Positions 1-6,909 of a stretch of 32,740 bases of DNA are shown piece by piece. The position numbers and the translations under genes are program-made. The DNA lies in NCBI GenBank assembly GCA_015056305.1, contig SVGO01000013.1:1-32740 (forward strand), written 5' to 3'. Under the pieces are notes generated by a model. That model did not search any database. It saw only the letters and a program-made list of their open reading frames with translations, and was not told the origin of the DNA. The DNA comes from Clostridiales bacterium (GTDB lineage: Bacteria > Bacillota > Clostridia > Christensenellales > Aristaeellaceae). The first letter of the stretch is position 1. Each line of letters begins with the position of its first letter.

Positions 1-288
1 GCGGGTGACCTTGACGCGGGAGATGTAGCTGGAGCAGCAGCCATCATTGGTCAGGGTGCAGTTGATTTCGCAGCGCTGGCAGCCAACGCAGCGGTCCGGA
101 TTGACCACGAGCAGGCCCTGCGGGAACGCCCAAACCCTAACCTTATCTTCAGCCAGAGCAGTAGCGGTCACACCGAGGGTGTTGAGCATCGCGGAGGACA
201 TCGTAACGCCAACCAGGCTCTTACCAGAGAGCTTGAGGAACTGACGGCGCGTGAAGTCCTTGTCAAGGAAACGTTTCTTGTCAGACAT
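1..288 (-). CDS. Tat-exported 4Fe-4S ferredoxin-type protein, partial (C-terminal part outside window)
   Basis: This frame opens with ATG at 288 and runs off the left edge, giving about 96 residues. Residues 12-20 read FTRRQFLKL, a textbook twin-arginine motif, followed by a hydrophobic stretch ending near TALAED, so the protein should be exported folded by Tat. After the signal comes CVGCQRCEINC, the C-x2-C-x2-C-x3-C ligand pattern of a [4Fe-4S] cluster, then a further CC pair. This matches small ferredoxin-like electron-transfer subunits, including those encoded beside aldehyde ferredoxin oxidoreductases (tungsten-pterin enzymes); the partner gene would lie to the left and cannot be seen. 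The ribosome site is GGAGGAG just upstream of ATG. A tat operon is divergent, and a long structured leader precedes the gene. The fold and export route are well supported; the exact partner is inference. Confidence 0.85.
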   Translation of the reverse strand, partial: MSDKKRFLDKDFTRRQFLKLSGKSLVGVTMSSAMLNTLGVTATALAEDKVRVWAFPQGLLVVNPDRCVGCQRCEINCTLTNDGCCSSYISRVKVTR

Positions 289-399
289 GGTTTTCTCTCC
301 TCCTTATTTACTCGATCCCTGTAACGCACCAGGGAGCAAACGCAGGCAAAAAATCAAGGAGCGCCAAACAAAGACCAGACACACGAAATGCCCCGTCTC

Positions 400-517
400 C
401 ATCTGCACTCCTTCGCATCAGGCAGGCAGCGCGGTTGCCCCCGCTACCCATTGGCCGCATATACCACGAGGGCAACGGCGGCTTGGAGTGATGTGCGCCC
501 TAAGCAGGCCTACATCT
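400..517 (-). promoter_or_regulatory. Structured 5' leader, candidate molybdenum/tungsten cofactor riboswitch
   Basis: In the untranslated leader of the Tat ferredoxin gene, several nested pairings can be read on the minus strand. CACTCC (485-490) pairs with GGAGTG (406-411). Inside it GTTGCCC (470-476) pairs with GGGCAAC (434-440). Just 5', GATGT pairs with ACATC (about 491-517). Single-stranded pieces such as AAGCCGCC, CTGCCTG and GCGAAGGAG resemble, from memory, conserved parts of the Moco RNA motif found upstream of molybdenum-cofactor and related enzyme genes. The downstream gene being a likely partner of a pterin-dependent oxidoreductase agrees with this. The fold is seen in the sequence; the family assignment is inference and unverified. 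No strong terminator precedes the ATG, but CCCTG/CAGGG forms a small hairpin at 317-334 near the ribosome site, so control could be translational. Confidence 0.45.
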
Positions 518-525
518 TTGCCATT

Positions 526-554
526 ATTTTATACGAACGCGCTCACTTCGTCAA
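526..554 (-). promoter_or_regulatory. Sigma-A-type promoter for the Tat ferredoxin gene
   Basis: On the minus strand, TTGACG (549-554) and TAAAAT (526-531) are separated by 17 bases. Transcription would start near 519, leaving about 230 nt of leader before the ATG at 288, and the structured element begins almost at once. An alternative -10, TATAAA, overlaps it at shorter spacing. Confidence 0.6.
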
Positions 555-688
555 GGTTTTCTCAATGTGATTTCACAAATTATTCACAATTATCTCACGC
601 AAACATTTTAATAGTATAAGACCCAATATCAATTCCCCCGTTCGGGCTCTCTTTGAGGCATTCTTAACAGAATTGCGATCGTTATCGC

Positions 689-718
689 TTTACAAAGCGT
701 ACTCTTTCGGTTTATAAT
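689..718 (+). promoter_or_regulatory. Promoter of the tat operon
   Basis: TTTACA (689-694) and a perfect TATAAT (713-718) are 18 bases apart, about 35 bases upstream of the first tat start codon. The ribosome site AGGAGGAGGA lies between the promoter and the ATG. Confidence 0.65.
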
Positions 719-753
719 AATATCCGTAAACATCTTGCCAGGAGGAGGAGGAC

Positions 754-1083
754 ATGTTTAATATCGGCTTTGCCGAACTGATGGTAATCCTCTTGATTGC
801 GTTTGTCGTCGTCGGTCCCAAGGATCTGCCAAAAATTGCGCGGGCATTGGGACGATTTGTCAAGTACGTTCGCAACATGATTGAGGAGGTCAAGCGGGAA
901 TCCGGATTGGATGAGGTCGAAAAAGATCTCAAGACTATGGAGCGAAAAGTTGACGAAGGCGTCCGTGCCATGGACATCCGTCCGGACCTGCAAAAGACGC
1001 AGCTGTCTATCAACAAGGAGCTGAACGCAATCAAAAAGGACGTCAGCTTCAAAGACTTTAAATCTAATTTAGGAGGAAAATAA
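754..1083 (+). CDS. Sec-independent translocase TatA/TatB-family protein (TatB-like)
   Basis: A 109-residue protein of the TatA/B/E family, which with TatC exports folded, cofactor-loaded proteins. It has one N-terminal membrane helix (about residues 5-21), the hinge GPKDLPKIARALGRF, then an amphipathic helix and a charged tail. The GPK-LP-ARALGR hinge and the greater length compared with the next gene fit TatB rather than TatA, but many Gram-positive bacteria use TatA proteins for both roles, so the B label is tentative. Start chosen at ATG 754 behind AGGAGGAGGA. It is first in a three-gene operon; the ribosome site for the next gene lies within its last codons. Confidence 0.88.
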   Translation: MFNIGFAELMVILLIAFVVVGPKDLPKIARALGRFVKYVRNMIEEVKRESGLDEVEKDLKTMERKVDEGVRAMDIRPDLQKTQLSINKELNAIKKDVSFKDFKSNLGGK

Positions 1084-1085
1084 CT

Positions 1086-1268
1086 ATGAGACTGGGTACT
1101 ATGGAGATTATGCTGATCGTTGTTCTGGCGCTCGTCCTTTTCGGCGGCAACAAGCTCGCCGGCGTGGGCAAGGCTCTGGGCCAGAGCATCAAGGAATTCA
1201 AGAAGGAAGTCAAGGAAGACGCCCCCGCTGCTGCTGAAGGCGAGGCTGTAGAGAAGAAGGATGAGTAA
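1086..1268 (+). CDS. tatA: Twin-arginine translocase subunit TatA
   Basis: A 60-residue protein with a short membrane helix (residues 7-19), the FGGNKLAGVGKALG hinge, an amphipathic stretch ending FKKEVKED, and an acidic/alanine tail. This is the compact TatA form, which oligomerises to open the passage for folded substrates. Starts are separated from the preceding stop by two bases, with TTAGGAGGAAA as ribosome site. Its last eight bases overlap the tatC start, implying coupled translation. Confidence 0.9.
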   Translation: MRLGTMEIMLIVVLALVLFGGNKLAGVGKALGQSIKEFKKEVKEDAPAAAEGEAVEKKDE

Positions 1269-2043
1269 AAAGACGTCTGCCGCTGTCAGTCAGCACGATT
1301 CAGACGTTAAGAAAAACACGCAGCCGCTCATCACTCACCTGATGGCGTTTCGCAAGCTTGTGATCTCTATCCTGATCGCTATTTTGATCGGTTTTGTCGT
1401 CTCGTTTTACTTCCTGTGCAATCCACTGATGAAATTCATCACCAGCCCGATTGAAGCACGCGGCGTACAGATCATTTATACGGCGGTCAGTGAAGCGTTC
1501 ACCACGCAGCTCAAGCTCTCTTTGATGGCAGGCGTCGTGGTGATGAGTCCTTTCATCTTCTATCAGATCTGGTCTTTTGTGAAACCGGCGCTGTATGAGA
1601 ATGAAATCCGGCTGTTCCGTCTTCTTTTCTTTATCGCGCTGATCCTTTTCCTGATTGGCATCGTGTTCTGCTACTGCTATGTCTATGAGCTTGCGCTTAA
1701 CCTCTTCCTCATCGCCGGTGAGGATCTGGCTACGCCGATGCTGTCCATCGACAAGTATGTGAGCTTCTTGGTTTCGTTCCTGCTCCCCTTTGGTGTTGTA
1801 TTTGAGCTTCCTGTGGCGATCTTCATTGCTGCCAGAATGGGTGTTGTCTCACACAAGCAGCTGACGTCGAGCCGGAAGTTTGTGTTCTTTGGATTGTTTA
1901 TTCTGGCCGCCATCCTGACACCGCCCGACGTCATTTCTCAGCTCATGCTCGGCATGCCGATGTATGTGCTCTTTGAGGTCGGCGTACTGGTTGCCCGTGT
2001 AACCAAGCCGCGTCAGCCGAAGACAGAAATTGAAGAAAGCTGA
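1261..2043 (+). CDS. tatC: Twin-arginine translocase subunit TatC
   Basis: A 260-residue, six-helix membrane protein that recognises the twin-arginine signal. Visible family features are the N-terminal segment ITHLMAFRKLVISIL (normally HL-ELR-R), the phrase KPALYENEIRLF in the first large external loop region, and LPFGVVFELPVAIF, close to the conserved F-GVVFELP block. Length is normal. The start overlaps the tatA end by eight bases in another frame. The operon is divergent from a gene for a Tat substrate, a common pairing when few Tat substrates exist in a cell. A bidirectional terminator follows directly. Confidence 0.95.
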   Translation: MSKKTSAAVSQHDSDVKKNTQPLITHLMAFRKLVISILIAILIGFVVSFYFLCNPLMKFITSPIEARGVQIIYTAVSEAFTTQLKLSLMAGVVVMSPFIFYQIWSFVKPALYENEIRLFRLLFFIALILFLIGIVFCYCYVYELALNLFLIAGEDLATPMLSIDKYVSFLVSFLLPFGVVFELPVAIFIAARMGVVSHKQLTSSRKFVFFGLFILAAILTPPDVISQLMLGMPMYVLFEVGVLVARVTKPRQPKTEIEES

Positions 2044-2063
2044 TTCACACGTATCCATAAAAG

Positions 2064-2096
2064 AAGCCTGGTTTCATTTGAAATCAGGCTTTTTTC
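2064..2096. terminator. Bidirectional terminator between tatC and the LysR gene
   Basis: Stem AAGCCTGGTTTCA (2064-2076) with TGAAATCAGGCTT (2079-2091), one G-T wobble, followed by TTTTTT on the plus strand. On the minus strand it ends CTTCTTTT, so it can also stop the convergent LysR gene, whose stop codon at 2099-2101 nearly touches it. Confidence 0.88.
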
Positions 2097-2098
2097 TA

Positions 2099-2998
2099 TT
2101 ATTCATCACCATGAAGAGCATTTTCCCTGATAAAGCGGACAAAATGCGCAATATGATCGCTCGTCTTCTCTGTTTTACGGCTGATAAGATATATATTTTT
2201 CTCCCACCTGACAGGCAATTCAAATTGAAGAAGCCGCTTTGCATCAACAAAGTCCTTTGCCGCTCTCCAGGAAATCAGCGATATGCCCATCCCTCTGGAC
2301 ACCATATTCTTAACGGCCTCCTGGTCATTTACCCGCGCAACAACATTAAGCTTGCCTTCATCGATGCCCAATGCCTCCAGATACCTGTCTGCTTGTTTTC
2401 TTGTGCTGCCCTTCTTTTCACGCATAATCATGGGCTGCGCAATCATCTGTTCAACAGACATTGTCTGCTGCTGATTCATAGCAAGATAAAGGTCTGTAAC
2501 TGGCGTGATCATGACCATGCGATCCTTCCAGACCGATAGCGACATTACGCGCTCGTCACCGGTTTTTGCCGCAAAACCCAGATCAAATCGTCCATCGCAT
2601 ACGCCCTCGATGACGTCTGTACTGTCAATATGATGGATATTGAAATAGATATGCGGATACAAACGCCCAAACGCCGGAAGGATTTCAGGCAGAATATAGG
2701 CAGAGGGAATCGTCGAAGCCCCAATACGGACAAGACGCTGATCCTGACGGACGCAAAGCTTATGCATTTTCTCCTTGATCGCCAGAATACCGGATACGCA
2801 TTCGTAGACCTCCCTGCCCTTTTCCGTAATCTCGATGCTCTTGGTTGTGCGAACAATCAGTCTGCATCCGAGTTCATCTTCCAGTGTACGGACATGCGCG
2901 CTGATGGTCGGCTGGGAAACAAACAGATGCTCGGCGGCCTTCGTAAAACTCAGGTATTCCACAACGGCAGCAAAGGATTTCAGCTGCTTAAAGTCCAT
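2099..2998 (-). CDS. LysR-family regulator of the selenium-metabolism type
   Basis: A 299-residue LysR regulator starting [18 protein letters not shown]. The N-terminal winged helix-turn-helix (residues 1-60) contains [20 protein letters not shown], the recognition region, followed by the LysR linker and an effector-binding domain with [20 protein letters not shown]. An upstream ATG at 3037 is rejected because AAGGAG lies seven bases before ATG 2998. It overlaps the end of the cysteine desulfurase by 11 bases, so the two are translationally coupled. LysR proteins of this kind occur repeatedly beside selD, yedE and yedF homologues, and the context supports control of selenium uptake or use; the actual ligand is unknown. 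The divergent promoter region at 4178-4267 is the likely operator. Confidence 0.88.
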   Translation of the reverse strand: MDFKQLKSFAAVVEYLSFTKAAEHLFVSQPTISAHVRTLEDELGCRLIVRTTKSIEITEKGREVYECVSGILAIKEKMHKLCVRQDQRLVRIGASTIPSAYILPEILPAFGRLYPHIYFNIHHIDSTDVIEGVCDGRFDLGFAAKTGDERVMSLSVWKDRMVMITPVTDLYLAMNQQQTMSVEQMIAQPMIMREKKGSTRKQADRYLEALGIDEGKLNVVARVNDQEAVKNMVSRGMGISLISWRAAKDFVDAKRLLQFELPVRWEKNIYLISRKTEKTSDHIAHFVRFIRENALHGDE

Positions 2999-4150
2999 GT
3001 GTAATCTCCTTGAGCGCGGCAAGCGCAGCGTCGACATGCACCGAAGTGTTCGCCCATCCGAAAGAAAAACGGATCGTCCCGGTCGGATAGGTTTTCAGCG
3101 TCTGATGGGCCGATGGCGCGCAATGCAGACCGACGCGGGTCATAATTCCATAATGCCTATCGAGCCGGTATGCGGCTTGCGCGATATCCATCCGCATGGT
3201 CTGAACAGAGACAATGCCGGTCCTGTTATCGAGATCCTTTCTGCCGATGATACGAAGCATACCCTGCTCTTCCAATTCAGCCAGCCCGCTCAGGAACCTC
3301 GCCGTAAGTTCAAGTTCATGCGCGCGGATCGAGTCTTTACCCGTATCTTCAATCCACTTGAGCGCAGCATGCAGACCGATGATGCCCGGCAGATTCGGCG
3401 TTCCGGCCTCAAAGCGATCCGGCATGAAATCCGGGATCTGTTCGGTATGGCTGAGGCTGCCTGTTCCGCCGGAAATCAGAGGCTCAATCTTCCGCTCCAG
3501 ACCATTTTCGAGGACAAGGCCGCCTATTCCCTGGGGGCCGAGTAGCCCTTTGTGCCCCGTGAACGCCAGCGCAGAGATATTCATACGCTTCATATCGATG
3601 GGAAAAATGCCTGCCGTCTGCGCACAGTCTACAAAGAAACGTAATCCCCGCTCTCGGCAGAATTCACCCACTTTTTCTATGGGCATCATTGTGCCGCAGA
3701 CGTTGCTGGCATGGGTCATGACAATGGCTTTGTATTCTCACATACGCAGGACACCAGCTCATCAAAAATGAGATCACCCGTTTCGCTGCACGGGATGCGC
3801 GTAAAAGAAACGCCATGCTTTTCAAGCTGCACGAGCGGACGCATGACGGCATTGTGCTCCATGGAAGACACAAGCACATGATCTCCGGGCTTTAAAAAGC
3901 CCTTGAGCAGCAGATTGAGGCTCTGTGTGACATTGCCTGTGAATATGACATTGCGAGGATCACAGCCGTCAAACAAGGCACAGAGCCGCTCTCTGGTTTC
4001 ATATACGATTTCCTCAAGAGCATATGCCTTCTGATAACATCCTCGATTGATGCTGCAGCCGCTTTCCGTCATATACCGATAGACTGCCTGCGCAACGCAA
4101 GCCGGCTTGGGAAATGACGTCGCCGCATGATCCAGATAGATTTCTTCCAT
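2988..4150 (-). pseudogene. Cysteine desulfurase (EF2568/TIGR01977-like class V aminotransferase), interrupted by a one-base frameshift
   Basis: Two overlapping reading frames, 3716-4150 (start MEEIYLDHAATSFPKPA) and 2988-3719 (starting inside at MTHASNVCG), together make one complete PLP enzyme of about 387 residues. The upstream frame ends ENTKPLS-stop. Adding one base near 3727-3729 gives [16 protein letters not shown], the normal continuous sequence. The 3' part has the PLP lysine in [11 protein letters not shown] and the catalytic cysteine in [10 protein letters not shown]. The family releases sulfur or selenium from (seleno)cysteine as a persulfide/perselenide; this branch is typically encoded with selenium genes and could feed SelD. 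A strong promoter and GGAGG site remain in front. Whether the lesion is real, a sequencing error or a recoding site cannot be told from one sequence. Confidence 0.85.
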
Positions 4151-4177
4151 GGTCTTCCTCCATGTATTACTGGATAA

Positions 4178-4206
4178 ATCATACCATACATTTATCAGAA
4201 TATCAA
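4178..4206 (-). promoter_or_regulatory. Promoter of the cysteine desulfurase-lysR operon
   Basis: On the minus strand TTGATA (4201-4206) and TATGAT (4178-4183) are exactly 17 bases apart, about 28 bases before the ATG at 4150. Confidence 0.75.
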
Positions 4207-4237
4207 ATATACTGATCAGGTTTATAAAGAATTCCTA

Positions 4238-4267
4238 TTGGATACCCCTTTCAGACTATGCTATACT
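4238..4267 (+). promoter_or_regulatory. Promoter of the yedE-tusA-DUF3343-selD operon
   Basis: TTGGAT (4238-4243) and TATACT (4262-4267) with an 18-base spacer, about 33 bases before the ATG at 4300. It is back to back with the desulfurase promoter, leaving about 30 bases between the two -35 boxes for a shared regulator such as the nearby LysR protein. Confidence 0.6.
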
Positions 4268-4299
4268 GAATTATCAACATAAATTGGAGTGAATTACTC

Positions 4300-5364
4300 A
4301 TGAATCTCAGGAAAGAACGATGGGGTATCCTGACTGCCGGACTGTGCATTGGCATCATTGCTGCCCTTCTGGTCATGCTGGGCAATCCGATCAATATGGG
4401 CTTTTGCATAGCCTGCTTCCTGCGCGATATTTCCGGCGCGCTTGGCCTGCATCGTGCTGCCGCAGTGCAGTACATCCGGCCGGAGATCATCGGCCTTGTT
4501 CTTGGCAGCCTTCTCGTCGCCATCAGGCATAGAGAGTTCCTGCCGCGCGGCGGAAGCTCTCCTATGACCCGCTTCATTATCGCATTCTTTGTCATGATCG
4601 GCTGCCTCATGTTTCTGGGCTGCCCATTCAGGATGATCCTTCGGCTGGCAGGCGGAGACGGCAACGCGCTGTTCGGTCTTGTCGGCTTTGCTGCCGGTAT
4701 TCTGTGCGGCGTGTTTTTCCTGAATCGCGGTTACTCCCTCGGGCGCACCTATAAGCTGCCCACTGCTGAAGGCGCAATGCTTCCGTCCGCAATGGGCGTG
4801 CTGCTTGGCCTGTTGCTTCTCGCCCCCTCTTTCATCTTTTTCACGGAAGCAGGCGCTGGGCCCGGCGCCAATCACGCCGGCATATTTTTCAGCCTGATTG
4901 CAGGTCTTGCCGTCGGCGCGATGGCGCAGCGCACGCGCCTTTGTATGGTCGGCGGTATTCGCGATGTCGTTCTCTTTGGCGAATTCAAACTGCTTCTCGG
5001 TTTTGCAGCAATCTTTTCCGCCGCTTTAATCGCCAATATCGTCTTCGGCTTGTTCACGCCTGGCTTCAACAGTCAGCCTGTTGCGCATACGGATGGCCTG
5101 TGGAATGCGCTGGGCATGCTGCTTTGCGGCTTTGGCTGCGTTCTCCTTGGCGGCTGCCCGCTCAGGCAGCTTGTCCTTGCAGGCGAAGGCAACACCGACA
5201 GCGCGGTAACCGTTCTTGGCCTTCTTGTCGGCGCCGCCTTTGCGCACAACTTCGGTCTGGCTGCCAGCGCAGCAGGCCCGACGCTCAATGGCAAAATTGC
5301 TGTCATGATCGGCCTTGCCGCCATTGCGGCAATCGCCTGTATGAACACATTTAAGAAAAAGTAA
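4300..5364 (+). CDS. yedE: YedE-family putative selenium transporter
   Basis: A 354-residue multi-pass membrane protein of the YeeE/YedE (TsuA-like) family, two half-repeats with about ten helices. Conserved cysteines occur at membrane entries: MGFCIACFLRD near the start, LGCPFRMILRLAGGDGN, RLCMVGGIRDV and GGCPLRQLVLAGEGNTD. Paired GCPxR-x-L motifs with downstream GDGN/GEGN are diagnostic. Thiosulfate-carrying relatives pass substrate along such cysteines; the selenium-cluster branch is proposed to import a selenium compound, which the neighbours tusA/yedF, DUF3343 and selD support. Ribosome site TTGGAG precedes the ATG. It is first in a four-gene operon. The substrate is inferred from context. 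Confidence 0.9.
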   Translation: MNLRKERWGILTAGLCIGIIAALLVMLGNPINMGFCIACFLRDISGALGLHRAAAVQYIRPEIIGLVLGSLLVAIRHREFLPRGGSSPMTRFIIAFFVMIGCLMFLGCPFRMILRLAGGDGNALFGLVGFAAGILCGVFFLNRGYSLGRTYKLPTAEGAMLPSAMGVLLGLLLLAPSFIFFTEAGAGPGANHAGIFFSLIAGLAVGAMAQRTRLCMVGGIRDVVLFGEFKLLLGFAAIFSAALIANIVFGLFTPGFNSQPVAHTDGLWNALGMLLCGFGCVLLGGCPLRQLVLAGEGNTDSAVTVLGLLVGAAFAHNFGLAASAAGPTLNGKIAVMIGLAAIAAIACMNTFKKK

Positions 5365-5383
5365 TTGACAGGAGAATACTGCT

Positions 5384-5590
5384 ATGAATACGATGGATGC
5401 AAGAGGTCTTTCCTGCCCCGAACCGGTCATCATGATCCGCAAGGCCATGATGAGCAAGGAAAACCAATATGAAATGATCGTCGATAACCCCACCTCCAAG
5501 GAGAACGTCATGCGCTATGCCGAGCATCAGGGATATCGCGTCACCATCGAGGAGCGCAACGGCGAATACACGCTGAGCATGAAAAAATGA
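5384..5590 (+). CDS. TusA/SirA-family sulfur or selenium carrier (YedF N-terminal-domain-like)
   Basis: A 68-residue protein that is just one TusA domain. DARGLSCPEPV places the carrier cysteine at residue 11, and the NPTSKENVMRYAEHQGY segment is the usual second half of the fold. TusA proteins hold a persulfide (or here probably a perselenide) on this cysteine and pass it on. Selenium-cluster YedF proteins usually add a C-terminal DsrE-like domain to reach about 200 residues; this one lacks it. AGGAG precedes ATG 5384, 19 bases after yedE. The last four bases overlap the DUF3343 start. Confidence 0.88.
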   Translation: MNTMDARGLSCPEPVIMIRKAMMSKENQYEMIVDNPTSKENVMRYAEHQGYRVTIEERNGEYTLSMKK

Positions 5591-5823
5591 TCTGCATTGC
5601 TACATTCTACTCTCATTTCGGCGCAATCCGATTCAAACGTACCTGCGACCAGGCCGGATTGGGCGCCATGATCATGCCTGTTCCGCGCGATCTGAGCAGC
5701 AGCTGCGGCACCTGCGTGCGCTTTGAGGGGAATTATCCTGAAGAGATTCCGCAGGAAATCGAACAGATTGTCGTCTGCGAAAACGGCGGATACCGTTTGC
5801 TGTATCGCGCTGAGAATGCCTGA
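5587..5823 (+). CDS. DUF3343 putative Se/S carrier-like protein
   Basis: A 78-residue protein opening MICIATFYSHFGAIRFKRTC, with a second cysteine pair in SSSCGTCVRF (residues 39-42). The pattern fits DUF3343 (Pfam name: putative Se/S carrier protein-like), a small family that recurs beside selD, yedE and yedF. The CGTC pair looks suited to holding or reducing a chalcogen, but this is inference. Its ATG overlaps the tusA-like stop by four bases, so the two are made together, and selD follows after eight bases. Confidence 0.85.
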   Translation: MICIATFYSHFGAIRFKRTCDQAGLGAMIMPVPRDLSSSCGTCVRFEGNYPEEIPQEIEQIVVCENGGYRLLYRAENA

Positions 5824-5831
5824 GGTACGCT

Positions 5832-6869
5832 ATGGAAAACGATGTGAAACTGACAAGACTGGTCAAGTGCGCCGGATGCGGCGCAAAAGTTGGCGCGGGA
5901 ACGCTGGTCAAGCTGCTTGATGGATTCAAGACCCATCACGATCCGCGATTGATCGTCGGATACGACAAGAGCGATGATGCGAGCGTTTACGTGCTTGACA
6001 AGAATACGGCGCTCGTTCAGACGACGGATTTCTTTCCACCGATCGTCGACGATCCGTTTTTATATGGTCAGATCGCCGCAGCAAATGCGTTCAGCGACGT
6101 ATATGCCATGGGCGGAGAGCCCAAACTTGCGCTGAATATCCTCTGCCTCTCTCAGGACATGGACAAGCACACTGTGCAGGATATTCTTCGCGGCGGATAT
6201 GACAAGGCCTACGAAGCCGGAGCAATCATCACGGGCGGGCATACCATTCAGGGCGCCGAGCCCATTTACGGACTTGCCGTTTCCGGCTTCGTGCATCCGG
6301 ACAAAGTGCTCACCAACAGCGGCGCAAAGCCAGGTGATGTACTGATTCTGACCAAGCCTCTGGGAATCGGAATCCTGACAACCGCCGCCAAAGCAGACAT
6401 GGTTGACGCTGAGGTTCTGGATCGGATTTACAAACAGATGGCCACGCTCAATAAGACTGCACGCGACGTCATGGTAAAGCATCACGCGCATTGCTGCACG
6501 GACGTTACGGGTTTTGCACTTCTTGGACACAGTTACGAAATGGCTCAGGGCAGCGAATGCAGCATCCATCTGAAAGCAGAAGCAATTCCCTTCCATCCCG
6601 AAACGTATGAATTGGCTGAAATGGGCTTTATTCCCGCTGGCGCTTATCGCAATCGCGAGTTTGCCGAACATGGCGTACATGTAGCAGAGGGTATCTCCCG
6701 TGCAATGCAGGATATTTGCTATGACCCGCAAACCAGCGGCGGGCTGTTGATGGCGATTCCCGAGGAACATGCCGAGAAATGCCTGAGCGAACTGAACGAG
6801 CAAATTCCCGAGGCTGTCATGATCGGACATGTCACGGAGCAAATGGACGCCGCCGTATATCTAGAATAA
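5832..6869 (+). CDS. selD: Selenide, water dikinase (selenophosphate synthetase)
   Basis: A 345-residue enzyme that uses ATP to turn selenide into selenophosphate, the selenium donor for selenocysteine, selenouridine and the labile selenium cofactor of some molybdenum hydroxylases. The glycine-rich active loop reads CAGCGAK: Cys16 and Lys19 match the catalytic Cys17/Lys20 of the E. coli enzyme, while the second cysteine of the E. coli GCGCK is alanine here. The codon is TGC, so this is the cysteine and not the selenocysteine form. DKSDDASVY, TDFFPPIVDDP and YAMGGEP are the ATP/metal-binding segments. GAGG precedes the ATG. It is last in the operon and ends at a strong hairpin terminator. Confidence 0.96.
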   Translation: MENDVKLTRLVKCAGCGAKVGAGTLVKLLDGFKTHHDPRLIVGYDKSDDASVYVLDKNTALVQTTDFFPPIVDDPFLYGQIAAANAFSDVYAMGGEPKLALNILCLSQDMDKHTVQDILRGGYDKAYEAGAIITGGHTIQGAEPIYGLAVSGFVHPDKVLTNSGAKPGDVLILTKPLGIGILTTAAKADMVDAEVLDRIYKQMATLNKTARDVMVKHHAHCCTDVTGFALLGHSYEMAQGSECSIHLKAEAIPFHPETYELAEMGFIPAGAYRNREFAEHGVHVAEGISRAMQDICYDPQTSGGLLMAIPEEHAEKCLSELNEQIPEAVMIGHVTEQMDAAVYLE

Positions 6870-6872
6870 CTC

Positions 6873-6909
6873 AAAAGCTGTATGACCAATCAGGCCATAC
6901 AGCTTTTTT
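6873..6909. terminator. Terminator shared by selD and the convergent xdhC gene
   Basis: AAAAGCTGTATG (6873-6884) pairs perfectly with CATACAGCTTTT (6896-6907), with six T residues on the plus strand. On the minus strand the end of the stem supplies four T residues. The last codons of xdhC (6890-6909) are written inside this hairpin. Confidence 0.9.

Larger units (their letters stand above)
289..753. other. 465-base divergent intergenic region
   Basis: No convincing gene is seen here. Open frames in this stretch have no ribosome site and read across the structured leader in antisense. The region holds the ferredoxin promoter and leader on the minus strand (about 289-554), an AT-rich stretch around 555-640, and the tat promoter on the plus strand (689-718). 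A short GCGAT/ATCGC hairpin (675-688) lies just upstream of the tat -35 and could be an operator, but this is only a guess. Confidence 0.7.

Noticed and set aside
421-490. Cobalamin-riboswitch-like phrase TTGCCCCCGCTAC on the plus strand
   Set aside because: The remaining conserved parts of the B12 element are missing and no plus-strand gene follows within reach; the minus-strand leader explains the pairing.
5368-5395. TTGACA before the TusA-like gene as an internal promoter
   Set aside because: No -10 box at proper spacing, and the sequence is part of the ribosome site region of a tightly packed operon.
5870-5895. Selenocysteine (TGA) in the SelD active loop
   Set aside because: The codon at the catalytic position is TGC, so this is the cysteine form.
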